From Klebsiella terrigena (GTDB lineage: Bacteria > Pseudomonadota > Gammaproteobacteria > Enterobacterales > Enterobacteriaceae): a DNA stretch of 64,000 nucleotides. Below the pieces are notes generated by a model. It saw only the letters and a program-made list of their open reading frames with translations. It made no database searches and had not been told where the DNA came from. This document shows positions 27,447 to 35,638 of this stretch, piece after piece. How positions within the stretch are numbered: the first letter of the stretch is position 1; the number at the start of each line of letters is the position of its first letter. The position numbers and the translations under genes are program-made. The DNA lies in contig NZ_BJNO01000004.1 in NCBI RefSeq assembly GCF_006539725.1, forward strand, positions 1 through 64,000. The letters run 5' to 3'.

Positions 27447-28514
27447 ATGAACCAGAAATATATGATTTATATGTACCTGCTGAAGGCCAGAACGTTTATC
27501 GCTCTGCTGCTGGTTATTGCATTCTTCAGCGTGATGGTACCGAATTTCCTGACCGCCTCTAACCTGCTGATCATGACCCAGCACGTGGCGATTACCGGCC
27601 TGCTGGCCATTGGGATGACGCTGGTGATCCTCACCGGCGGTATCGACCTCTCGGTCGGGGCCGTCGCCGGGATCTGCGGTATGGTCGCCGGCGCCCTGTT
27701 GACCAACGGGCTGCCGCTGTGGAACGGCAGCGTTATCTTCTTTAACGTGCCAGAAGTGATCCTCTGCGTGGCCATTTTTGGCATCCTGGTCGGCTTTATT
27801 AACGGCGCCGTGATCACCCGCTTTGGCGTGGCGCCTTTTATCTGCACGCTCGGCATGATGTACGTCGCCCGCGGCTCCGCGCTGCTGTTCAACGACGGCA
27901 GCACCTACCCTAACCTCAACGGTATTGAGGCCCTGGGGAATACCGGCTTCTCGATCCTCGGCTCCGGCACCGTGCTCGGGATTTACCTGCCCATCTGGCT
28001 GATGATCGCCTTCCTCGTGCTCGGCTACTGGCTGACGACCAAAACGCCGCTCGGTCGCTACATCTACGCGATCGGCGGCAACGAATCCGCCGCCCGCCTC
28101 GCCGGAGTGCCTATCGTGAAGGCGAAGATCTTCGTCTACGCCTTCTCCGGCCTCTGCGCCGCGTTCGTTGGGCTGATCGTCGCCTCCCAGCTGCAAACCG
28201 CCCATCCGATGACCGGCAACATGTTTGAAATGGACGCCATCGGCGCCACCGTGCTCGGCGGCACGGCGCTGGCAGGCGGCCGGGGTCGGGTCACCGGTTC
28301 GATTATTGGTGCCTTCGTTATCGTGTTCCTCGCCGACGGCATGGTCATGATGGGGGTCAGCGATTTCTGGCAGATGGTCATTAAAGGCGTGGTGATTGTG
28401 ACCGCCGTCGTCGTTGACCAGTTCCAGCAAAAGCTGCAGAACAAAGTCATCCTGATGCGTCGTCACGAAGAGAAGCAGGCCGCCGCGCTGCCCGGCGGCG
28501 CCGCCTCCAGCTAA
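27447..28514 (+). CDS. sugar ABC importer permease (RbsC-like)
   Basis: A 355-residue inner-membrane permease of the ribose/xylose/branched-chain class with about nine hydrophobic segments. Family blocks include TLVILTGGIDLSVGAVAGICGM, NGAVITRFGVAPFICTLGMMYVARG, and the late YAIGGNESAARLAGVP with GATVLGGTALAGGRG. It follows the ATPase gene by 17 bases and is followed by a hairpin, then by the dehydrogenase genes, all apparently one transcript. The C-terminus is an unusual Ala/Gly-rich tail. Confidence 0.9.
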   Translation: MNQKYMIYMYLLKARTFIALLLVIAFFSVMVPNFLTASNLLIMTQHVAITGLLAIGMTLVILTGGIDLSVGAVAGICGMVAGALLTNGLPLWNGSVIFFNVPEVILCVAIFGILVGFINGAVITRFGVAPFICTLGMMYVARGSALLFNDGSTYPNLNGIEALGNTGFSILGSGTVLGIYLPIWLMIAFLVLGYWLTTKTPLGRYIYAIGGNESAARLAGVPIVKAKIFVYAFSGLCAAFVGLIVASQLQTAHPMTGNMFEMDAIGATVLGGTALAGGRGRVTGSIIGAFVIVFLADGMVMMGVSDFWQMVIKGVVIVTAVVVDQFQQKLQNKVILMRRHEEKQAAALPGGAASS

Positions 28515-28538
28515 TACGCGACGGCTAACGATCATTGC

Positions 28539-28559
28539 GCCGGGCGTCGCTCGCCCGGC
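28539..28559 (+). repeat. 8-bp hairpin between permease and dehydrogenase genes
   Basis: GCCGGGCG (28539-28546) pairs perfectly with CGCCCGGC (28552-28559) around five bases. It has no T-tract. It falls between the transport and enzyme genes of the operon and may set their relative expression. Confidence 0.5.
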
Positions 28560-28579
28560 CTCGCTAAAGGGAAAATAAT

Positions 28580-29377
28580 ATGAACAGAAATTTTCACAAC
28601 AAAACGATTGTTATTACCGGAGCCTGTCGCGGCATTGGCGCGGGGATCGCCGAGCGCTTTGCGCGCGATGGCGCCAGGCTGGTGATGGTCTCTAACGCCG
28701 CTCGCGTCCATGAAACCGCGGAAACCCTGCGCCAGCGCTACCAGGCGGAGATTCTCTCCCTCGAGGTCGACGTCACCGACGAGGCCCAGGTTCAGTCTCT
28801 GTATGAGCAGGCCGCCGCGCGCTTTGGCACCATTGACGTCTCCATTCAAAATGCCGGGGTGATCACTATCGACTACTTCGACCGTATGCCAAAGGCCGAT
28901 TTTGAGAAGGTGCTGGCGGTCAACACCACCGGCGTCTGGCTGTGCTGCCGCGAAGCGGCGAAGTACATGGTCAAGCAGAACCACGGCAGCCTGATTAATA
29001 CCTCTTCGGGCCAGGGCCGCCAGGGCTTTATCTATACCCCGCACTACGCCGCCAGCAAGATGGGCGTTATCGGAATTACCCAAAGCCTCGCCCACGAGCT
29101 GGCGCCGTGGAATATCACCGTTAACGCCTTCTGCCCCGGGATTATCGAGAGCGAAATGTGGGACTACAACGACCGCGTGTGGGGGGAGGTCCTCAGCAGC
29201 GATAGCAAGCGCTACGCCAAAGGCGAGCTGATGGCGGAGTGGGTTGAAGGTATTCCAATGAAACGCGCCGGGAAACCGGAAGATGTCGCCGGGCTGGTGG
29301 CGTTTCTCGCCTCCGACGACGCGCGCTACCTCACCGGACAAACGATTAACATCGACGGCGGCCTGATTATGTCCTGA
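28580..29377 (+). CDS. short-chain dehydrogenase, polyol type
   Basis: A 265-residue classical short-chain dehydrogenase: ITGACRGIGAGI cofactor loop, NAG at 91-93, catalytic S142/S143, Y156 and K160 (HYAASK), and C-terminal GQTINIDGG. The segment IIESEMWDYNDRVWGE resembles the substrate loop of sugar-alcohol dehydrogenases such as sorbitol or galactitol dehydrogenase. There is no acidic residue at the end of the second beta strand (MVSNAAR), so NADP use is possible. Placed after the transporter genes, it probably oxidises the imported polyol or interconverts its keto form. Specificity cannot be read from sequence. Confidence 0.8.
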   Translation: MNRNFHNKTIVITGACRGIGAGIAERFARDGARLVMVSNAARVHETAETLRQRYQAEILSLEVDVTDEAQVQSLYEQAAARFGTIDVSIQNAGVITIDYFDRMPKADFEKVLAVNTTGVWLCCREAAKYMVKQNHGSLINTSSGQGRQGFIYTPHYAASKMGVIGITQSLAHELAPWNITVNAFCPGIIESEMWDYNDRVWGEVLSSDSKRYAKGELMAEWVEGIPMKRAGKPEDVAGLVAFLASDDARYLTGQTINIDGGLIMS

Positions 29378-29430
29378 TCCCCGCAGGGGATAATCGGGCA
29401 GCGCCGCTAAGCGATGGTTCACAACGGATA

Positions 29431-29457
29431 GCCCGGATCGCGCGCACCGCGCCGGGC
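29431..29457. repeat. REP-like hairpin between the two dehydrogenase genes
   Basis: GCCCGG (29431-29436) pairs with CCGGGC (29452-29457), with inner CGCG/CGCG pairing. It is preceded by TA, giving the same TAGCCCGG head as the elements at 21 and 43398. It is probably one of a dispersed REP family and could stabilise the upstream mRNA. Confidence 0.5.
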
Positions 29458-29487
29458 CACGGAATATTCATTAACAGAGTAATTACT

Positions 29488-30273
29488 ATGATCGCCAAAG
29501 ATTTTGCTCAACAGCTGTTTAATCTGCAGGGTCGCGTCGCCTTCGTCACCGGCGCGGGCAGCGGGATCGGCCAGACCATTGCCTACGGACTGGCCAGCGC
29601 CGGCGCGCGGGTCGTGTGTTTCGATCTGCGGGAAGACGGCGGCCTCACCGAGACCGTGAATAACATCGAAGCCATCGGTGGCCAGGCCTGCCTCTACACC
29701 GGGGACGTGCGCCAGCTCGGCGATCTCCGCGCCGCCGTCGCGCTGGCGAAAAGCCGCTTCGGCCGCCTGGATATCGCCGTGAACGCCGCCGGCATCGCCA
29801 ACGCCAACCCGGCGCTGGAGATGGAAGCCGAGCAGTGGCAGCGGGTGATTGATATCAACCTCACCGGGGTGTGGAACTCCTGTAAAGCCGAGGCGGAGCT
29901 GATGCTGGAATCCGGCGGCGGCTCGATCATTAATATCGCCTCCATGTCCGGCATTATCGTTAACCGCGGCCTTGAGCAGGCGCACTACAACAGCGCCAAA
30001 GCGGGCGTCATCCATCTGTCAAAAAGCCTGGCGATGGAGTGGGTCGGCAAGGGGATCCGCGTGAACTCCATCAGCCCCGGCTATACCGCCACGCCGATGA
30101 ACACCCGCCCGGAAATGGTCCATCAGACCCGCGAATTCGAAAGCCAGACGCCGATTCAGCGGATGGCGAAGGTTGAGGAGATGGCGGGCCCGGCGCTGTT
30201 CCTCGCCAGCGACGCCGCGTCATTCTGCACCGGCGTCGACCTGGTGGTTGACGGTGGATTTATCTGCTGGTAA
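29488..30273 (+). CDS. short-chain dehydrogenase, threitol/arabitol dehydrogenase-like
   Basis: A 261-residue short-chain dehydrogenase with TGAGSGIGQTI, an acidic residue after the second strand (VCFDLRE, favouring NAD), NAAG at 99-102, catalytic S152 or S154, Y167 and K171 (HYNSAK), and VNSISPGYTATPMNTRPEM. The last block resembles what I recall of D-arabinitol and D-threitol dehydrogenases, which oxidise polyols to ketoses. It is the last gene of the rightward operon, 110 bases after the first dehydrogenase. Two dehydrogenases may handle two polyols, or a polyol and an aldose-reductase-type step. Confidence 0.8.
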   Translation: MIAKDFAQQLFNLQGRVAFVTGAGSGIGQTIAYGLASAGARVVCFDLREDGGLTETVNNIEAIGGQACLYTGDVRQLGDLRAAVALAKSRFGRLDIAVNAAGIANANPALEMEAEQWQRVIDINLTGVWNSCKAEAELMLESGGGSIINIASMSGIIVNRGLEQAHYNSAKAGVIHLSKSLAMEWVGKGIRVNSISPGYTATPMNTRPEMVHQTREFESQTPIQRMAKVEEMAGPALFLASDAASFCTGVDLVVDGGFICW

Positions 30274-30341
30274 GCCGCGCCGCCTCTTCGACCACGTCAG
30301 CCCTTTGACGCGGCCCGCTACGCGCCTCCCCCTCCGATTAT

Positions 30342-31055
30342 TCAGGCGGGGGAGAGCGCTTCCCTGAACTCATCCAGCCGCTTTATCTGCCGCCCATGAG
30401 CATCGAAGTTGTCCGCCGCCAGCCACGCCCGCAGTTCGGCGTCACGCTGCGGCCATTCGCCGTCGATAATCGACAGCATGTCGCTGTCGCGGCTGCGCGC
30501 CTTGCGCACCAGCTTCTGGCGCAGGCGCCCTTCCCAGGTAAAGCCCAGCCGCTCGGCGGCCCGGCGGGAGGCGATATTCATCGAGTCGCACTTCCACTCC
30601 AGGCGCCGATAGCCGGCGGCGAACGCGTACGTCAGCAGCAGCCAAACCGCCTCGGTACCCAGCGGAGTATTTTTCATCTTCCGCGACCAGGTGACGTGGC
30701 CGATTTCGACCGAGCCCATCGCCTGCTCAATCGCCATAAAGCTCACCAGCCCCACCGCCTGGCCGGAGCCGAGATCGATAACCGCAAAGGGAACCAGCGC
30801 GTCGTCGCCGACTTTACCTGCCACCCAGTGCGCGGTGGCCTCCACGGTTTCGGGGCGCGTGCTGGCAAGCCAGGTCCAGTCGCTACCGTCGCCCAGGGCG
30901 TAGGCGGCAAACAGATCGGCGGCGTGTCGCCGGGTATCCAGCGGCTCAAGCCGGCAATAGCGTCCCGTTAACGCGCTGCGCTTTAGCACGCTGGCGCCCT
31001 GCCAGCCAACGACCACATCGTTCACCTGCTGGCCATACTGATTGATTTCCGGCAT
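30342..31055 (-). CDS. GNAT-family acetyltransferase, RimJ/RimL type
   Basis: A 237-residue GNAT acetyltransferase of the RimJ/RimL-like group. VSFMAIEQAMGSVEIGHVTW is followed by the acetyl-CoA region (NTPLGTEAVWLLLTYAFAAGYRRLEWKCDSMNIASRRAAERLGF), the usual arrangement. The ATG at 31053-31055 has GGAA seven bases before it; a GTG two codons upstream is too close to that site. It is transcribed leftward, convergent with the sugar operon and divergent from the next ABC importer. The substrate (a small amine or peptide N-terminus) is unknown. Confidence 0.8.
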   Translation of the reverse strand: MPEINQYGQQVNDVVVGWQGASVLKRSALTGRYCRLEPLDTRRHAADLFAAYALGDGSDWTWLASTRPETVEATAHWVAGKVGDDALVPFAVIDLGSGQAVGLVSFMAIEQAMGSVEIGHVTWSRKMKNTPLGTEAVWLLLTYAFAAGYRRLEWKCDSMNIASRRAAERLGFTWEGRLRQKLVRKARSRDSDMLSIIDGEWPQRDAELRAWLAADNFDAHGRQIKRLDEFREALSPA

Positions 31056-31155
31056 TTTCACGTTCCGTTAAATTGTGAGCAAATGGTTATATCAAGAAGC
31101 GCAGCGCGCAGAAAGACGACCGCGTTATTTTTCACTCATCGCCCGATGATATTAA

Positions 31156-31174
31156 TTATGCTTTTTAAGCATAA
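31156..31174. promoter_or_regulatory. palindrome between the acetyltransferase and ABC importer genes
   Basis: TTATGCTT (31156-31163) pairs perfectly with AAGCATAA (31167-31174) around three T. It overlaps a second palindrome, ATAAGCTTAT (31171-31180). It lies 92 bases before the binding-protein gene in an AT-rich divergent region and is a candidate operator. Confidence 0.4.
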
Positions 31175-31265
31175 GCTTATCCGCATTTTGACTTTACGCC
31201 TTTGGTGAAGGGGCCTAATTTAGCGGCACATCAATAATCAAAACATCATTTTTCAGGGATTGCTC

Positions 31266-32834
31266 ATGACTAAAAAACTGCTGTCATTACTGGTGCTGAC
31301 CGCGCTATCCGCCGCCGTCCATGCCGCCACGCCGCCAACCACCCTGGTGGTTGCCCAAGGCCTCGACGACATCGTCAGCCTCGACCCGGCGGAAGCCAAC
31401 GAACTCTCCAGCATTCAAACGGTACCGAGCCTCTACCAGCGTCTGGTGCAGCCGGACCGCGACAACCCTGAAAAAATCACCCCCGTTCTGGCCGAAAGCT
31501 GGCAGGCGGACCCGGCGGCGAAAACCCTGACCGTTAAACTCAAGCCCGACGCGAAGTTCGCCTCCGGCAACCCGCTACGCCCGGAAGATGTTATTTTCTC
31601 CTACACCCGCGCGGTGACCCTGAATAAATCCCCGGCCTTTATCCTCAACGTTCTCGGCTGGCAGCCGGACAATATTGCCAGCCAGCTGAAAAAGGTGGAT
31701 GACCACACGCTGGTGCTGCACTGGACCGCCGAGGTGAGCCCGGCGGTGGCGCTGAATATTCTCTCCACGCCTATCGCCTCTATCGTCGATGAAAAGCTGG
31801 TGGCGCCGAATGCCAAAGATAACGATTTCGGCAACGGCTGGCTGAAGATGCACTCGGCGGGCAGCGGAGCCTTCAAAATGCGCGTTTACCAGCCGCATCA
31901 GGCCATCGTGCTGGAGGCCAACGACAGCTCGCCCACCGGCGCGCCGAAGCTGAAAAGCATCATCATCAAAAACGTTCCAGACCCGGCCTCCCGCCGCCTG
32001 CTGATCCAGCAGGGTGACGCCGACGTGGCGCGCGATCTGGGTGCCGATCAGATTGCCGCCCTGCAGGGCAAGCCCGGCGTGAAGGTGTTGAGCATTCCGT
32101 CGGCGGAGCAAAACTACCTGGCGTTTAACACCGGCAACGACGCCAACCCGCTGCTGAAAAACCCGGCGCTGTGGGAAGCCGCGCGCTGGCTGGTGGACTA
32201 CGACGGCATCACGAAGGACCTGCTCAAGGGCCAGTATTTTGTCCACCAGAGCTTCCTGCCGGTGGGTCTGCCGGGGGCGCTGGACAACAATCCGTTTAAA
32301 TTCGACCCGGCGAAGGCCAAAGCGATCCTCGCCAAAGCCGGAATTAAAGACGCCCACTTCACCCTCGATGTCGAAAACAAGCCGCCGTTTATCACCATCG
32401 CCCAGTCCATGCAGGCCAGCTTCGCCCAGGGCGGCGTCAAGATTGACTTGCTGCCGGCGGCCGGCAGCCAGGTGTACGCCCGGGTGCGGGCGAAGCAGCA
32501 TCAGGCGGCGATTCGCCTGTGGATCCCCGACTACTTCGACGCCCACTCCAACGCCAGCGCCTTTGCTTACAACGACGGGAAGTCGAGCACCGTGGCCGGT
32601 CTTAACGGCTGGCAAATCCCGGAGCTGAATAAAGCCACCCTCGCGGCGGTGGCCGAGCCGGATGCCGCCAAACGCCTCGGACTCTATAAACAGATGCAGG
32701 AAGAGCTGCAGCGCAGCTCGCCGTACGTGTTTGTCGATCAGGGGAAAACGCAGATCGTGGTTCGCGACAACGTCAAGGGCTACCAGCAGGGGCTGAACGC
32801 CGATATGGTCTGGTACGATCGGGTCAGCAAATAG
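31266..32834 (+). CDS. family 5 extracellular solute-binding protein (peptide/opine type)
   Basis: A 522-residue binding protein of the DppA/OppA class. The signal peptide ends about VHA, before ATPPTTLVVAQGLDD, which is followed by the conserved early block SLDPAEANELSS. VLAESWQADPAAKTLTVKLKP and GSGAFKMRVYQPHQ are family-typical. The ATG at 31266-31268 has AGGG seven bases upstream; an in-frame TTG two codons earlier is rejected. It heads a five-gene rightward operon and would bind a peptide-like or other polar ligand that cannot be named from sequence. Confidence 0.85.
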   Translation: MTKKLLSLLVLTALSAAVHAATPPTTLVVAQGLDDIVSLDPAEANELSSIQTVPSLYQRLVQPDRDNPEKITPVLAESWQADPAAKTLTVKLKPDAKFASGNPLRPEDVIFSYTRAVTLNKSPAFILNVLGWQPDNIASQLKKVDDHTLVLHWTAEVSPAVALNILSTPIASIVDEKLVAPNAKDNDFGNGWLKMHSAGSGAFKMRVYQPHQAIVLEANDSSPTGAPKLKSIIIKNVPDPASRRLLIQQGDADVARDLGADQIAALQGKPGVKVLSIPSAEQNYLAFNTGNDANPLLKNPALWEAARWLVDYDGITKDLLKGQYFVHQSFLPVGLPGALDNNPFKFDPAKAKAILAKAGIKDAHFTLDVENKPPFITIAQSMQASFAQGGVKIDLLPAAGSQVYARVRAKQHQAAIRLWIPDYFDAHSNASAFAYNDGKSSTVAGLNGWQIPELNKATLAAVAEPDAAKRLGLYKQMQEELQRSSPYVFVDQGKTQIVVRDNVKGYQQGLNADMVWYDRVSK

Positions 32835-32848
32835 CGACGCGTTAGCCA

Positions 32849-32878
32849 CCCGGACGCGGATCTACGCCGCGCTCCGGG
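32849..32878 (+). repeat. hairpin between binding-protein and permease genes
   Basis: CCCGGA (32849-32854) pairs with TCCGGG (32873-32878), with an inner GCGG (32856-32859)/CCGC (32867-32870) stem. REP-like hairpins at this point in ABC operons (for example after malE) raise binding-protein mRNA above that for the membrane genes. Confidence 0.55.
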
Positions 32879-32926
32879 GATGTTATCCGCAACGTCCTCA
32901 CGGCACCCTTTACCTACGGAATAACC

Positions 32927-33976
32927 ATGTCTGCTGTTGCACCCACCGGAGCGGAGCGGCGCGCAAAGCGCCCTCTGCTCGCGCTATTTCAGGGGCTGCT
33001 GACCCTGGCGCTGACCCTGCTCGGCCTGCTGCTGGTGACCTTCGCGCTCTCGGCGCTGTCGCCGGTTGACCGGGTTTTGCAAATCGTCGGCGACCACGCC
33101 AGCCAGTCCACCTACGATCAGGTACGCCATCAGCTCGGCCTTGACCGGCCGCTACCGGTCCAGTTCTGGCACTATCTGACCCGGCTCGCACACGGCGATC
33201 TTGGCACCGCCAGCGCGACCGGCCAGCCGGTACTTCACGACCTGCTCTCCACCTTCCCGGCAACGCTCGAGCTGGCGACGCTGGCGCTGATTATTGGCGC
33301 CCTACTTGGCGTGACTGCCGGCGTGCTCTGCGCCCGCTACGTCGGCTCGCCCTGGGACCTGGCGGTACGCACCTTTACCCTGCTCGGCAACTCGGTGCCG
33401 ATTTTTTGGCTCGGCCTGCTGATGCTGGCGCTGTTCTACGCCAGGCTGCAGTGGACGCCTGGCCCCGGGCGGCTGGACGATATTTATCAGTACAGCGTCG
33501 AACCGCGCACCGGGTTTGCGCTGATTGACACCTGGCTGTCGGGTGATAGAGAGGCGTTTAAAAATGCCGTCGGCCACCTGCTGCTGCCGGTGCTGCTGCT
33601 GGCCTACTACTCGCTGGCGAGCATCACCCGCCTGACGCGCTCCGCCTGCCTGAGCGAGATGAACAAAGAGTACGTCCTGCTGGCGCGCGCCAAAGGGGCC
33701 GGCGAAATGACGATCCTCTTTCGTCACGTGCTGCCCAATATTCGCGGCACCCTGCTGACGGTCATAGCTCTGGCCTGGACCGCCATGCTGGAAGGCGCGG
33801 TGCTCACCGAAACCGTCTTCTCGTGGCCGGGAATCGGCCGCTATCTCACTACCGCGCTGTTTGCCGGCGACACCACGGCGATCATGGGCGGTACGCTGCT
33901 GATTGGCGTCAGCTTCGTCCTGATTAATAACCTTACCGACCTGCTGGTACGGTTAACCGACCCGAGGGTGCGCTGA
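32927..33976 (+). CDS. ABC importer permease, DppB type
   Basis: A 349-residue inner-membrane permease. The first membrane segment (LTLALTLLGLLLVTFALSAL) is followed by the periplasmic DppB-type segment with LGLDRPLPVQFWHYLTRLAHGDLG. The ATPase-contact loop is in EYVLLARAKGAGEMTILFRHVLPN, with the family end AMLEGAVLTETVFSWPGIGRYL. It shares one base with the next gene (stop/start overlap at 33976), so synthesis is coupled. It pairs with the following gene to form the channel. Confidence 0.9.
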   Translation: MSAVAPTGAERRAKRPLLALFQGLLTLALTLLGLLLVTFALSALSPVDRVLQIVGDHASQSTYDQVRHQLGLDRPLPVQFWHYLTRLAHGDLGTASATGQPVLHDLLSTFPATLELATLALIIGALLGVTAGVLCARYVGSPWDLAVRTFTLLGNSVPIFWLGLLMLALFYARLQWTPGPGRLDDIYQYSVEPRTGFALIDTWLSGDREAFKNAVGHLLLPVLLLAYYSLASITRLTRSACLSEMNKEYVLLARAKGAGEMTILFRHVLPNIRGTLLTVIALAWTAMLEGAVLTETVFSWPGIGRYLTTALFAGDTTAIMGGTLLIGVSFVLINNLTDLLVRLTDPRVR

Positions 33977-34809
33977 TGCCGACCTGGTTGTTTTTACGCC
34001 GCCTGCGCCGCTCCCCCGCCGCCTTCTGCGGGCTGGTGATTATTCTGCTGCTGGTGCTGATGGCGCTGTTCGCGCCGTGGCTGGCGCCGCTGGACCCCAA
34101 CTGGCAGGATGCCGCCGCCCGCCTGCAGGGGCCGAGCGCCCAACACTGGCTCGGCACCGACAGCTACGGCCGCGACCTGCTTTCGCGCCTGATTTACGGC
34201 ACCCGGCCGGCGCTGGGGCTGGTGGCGCTGGTCACCCTGATCACCCTTCCCGCCGGCCTGCTGGTGGGTATTCTCTCCGGCTACTACGGCGGCTGGCTGG
34301 AGCGCGGGCTGATGCGCTTTACCGACGTGGTGATGTCGATGCCGCGGCTGATTCTGGCCTTTGCCTTTGTCGCCATGCTCGGCCCGGGGCTGGTCAACGG
34401 CGCGCTGGCGCTGGCGCTCACCGCCTGGCCGGCCTACGCCCGCCAGGCGCGCAGCGAAATTCAGCGCCTGCGCCACAGCGACTACCTGGCGGCGGCGGAA
34501 ATGATGGGCATTCGCGGCCGGCGGCTGCTGATGGGCCATATTCTCCCGCTGTGCTTGCCTTCGGCCATCGTGCGCCTGGCGCTGGATCTGGCGGGCATCA
34601 TCCTCGCCGCCGCCGGACTGGGCTTTCTCGGCCTCGGCGCCCGCCCGCCAATGGCGGAATGGGGGGCGATGATCGCCGATGGGATGCAGGTGATTTTCGA
34701 CCAGTGGTGGATTGCCGCCGCGCCCGGCGCGGCGATCCTGATTGCCAGCCTGGCGTTTAACCTGCTGGGCGACGGCCTGCGCGACGTACTGGAGCCACAA
34801 CATGACTGA
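33976..34809 (+). CDS. ABC importer permease, DppC type
   Basis: A 277-residue permease with the short DppC-type N-terminus and the marker LGTDSYGRDLLSRLIYGTRPALGL. The coupling loop is SDYLAAAEMMGIRGRRLLMGHILP. It ends GLGARPPMAEWGAMIADGMQ and LLGDGLRDVLEPQHD. It overlaps the preceding permease by one base and the ATPase gene by eight, so all parts are translationally coupled. Confidence 0.9.
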   Translation: MPTWLFLRRLRRSPAAFCGLVIILLLVLMALFAPWLAPLDPNWQDAAARLQGPSAQHWLGTDSYGRDLLSRLIYGTRPALGLVALVTLITLPAGLLVGILSGYYGGWLERGLMRFTDVVMSMPRLILAFAFVAMLGPGLVNGALALALTAWPAYARQARSEIQRLRHSDYLAAAEMMGIRGRRLLMGHILPLCLPSAIVRLALDLAGIILAAAGLGFLGLGARPPMAEWGAMIADGMQVIFDQWWIAAAPGAAILIASLAFNLLGDGLRDVLEPQHD

Positions 34810-35638
34810 TATCCGACTCAACGTCCAGGGGCTCTCCATTGACTACCCCAGCGCCAGGGTAGTGAACGATTTAAGCTTTACGCTCGGCAACGAACGCCTG
34901 GCGCTGGTGGGCGAATCGGGCTCCGGGAAATCGATGACCGCCCGCGCCCTGATGGGGCTGGTGCGCAGACCGGGTGTGGTCAGCGCCGGCGCGCTCAACG
35001 TACTCGGCCGCGACGCGCTAACCCTCAGCAGCCGCGGCTGGCGCGCCCTGCGCGGCAACGATATGGCGATGGTGCTGCAGGACCCGCGCTATGCGCTAAA
35101 CCCGGTGCTCAGCATCCAGGCGCAGCTGGAGGAGGCGCTTACGCTCCACCAGCGCCTGAACCGCCGCCAGCGTCTGGAGGCGGTGAAAGCCGCCGTGGCC
35201 GCCGTGGGCCTCGATTTACCGGTGCTGACCCGCTATCCGGGGGAGCTCTCCGGCGGCATGGGCCAGCGGGTGATGATCGCCCTGGCGCTGCTTAATAACC
35301 CAAAGGTGCTGATTGCCGATGAGCCCACCTCGGCGCTCGACGCCCGCCTGCGCAACCAGATCCTCGAGCTGCTGGTCGAACAGTGCGAGCAGCGCCAGAT
35401 GGCGATGCTGCTGATCAGCCACGACCTGCCGCTGGTCGCCGAGCACTGCCATCGGGTGCTGGTGATGTATCAGGGGGCGCAGGTCGACGGGATGGCGGCG
35501 CGCGATCTGCCTGCGGCCACCCACCCCTATACCCGCACGCTGTGGACCTGCCGTCCCGACGCGCAGACCTACGGCCGGATGCTGCCGACCCTCGACAGAA
35601 ATCAATCTTTTACGGAGGCGACGCATGACGGTCGTTAA
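34802..35638 (+). CDS. ABC importer ATPase, DppD type
   Basis: A 278-residue ATPase of the peptide/nickel class. Walker A is GESGSGKSMT, the signature is LSGGMGQRVMIALALL, and Walker B is VLIADEPTSALDA followed by LLISHDLPLVAEHC. The ATG is at 34802-34804, overlapping the upstream permease stop; an open frame reaching back to 34742 lies inside that gene. It has the short C-terminal peptide-importer extension without a clear cysteine cluster. It acts with the ATPase encoded next. Confidence 0.9.
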   Translation: MTDIRLNVQGLSIDYPSARVVNDLSFTLGNERLALVGESGSGKSMTARALMGLVRRPGVVSAGALNVLGRDALTLSSRGWRALRGNDMAMVLQDPRYALNPVLSIQAQLEEALTLHQRLNRRQRLEAVKAAVAAVGLDLPVLTRYPGELSGGMGQRVMIALALLNNPKVLIADEPTSALDARLRNQILELLVEQCEQRQMAMLLISHDLPLVAEHCHRVLVMYQGAQVDGMAARDLPAATHPYTRTLWTCRPDAQTYGRMLPTLDRNQSFTEATHDGR

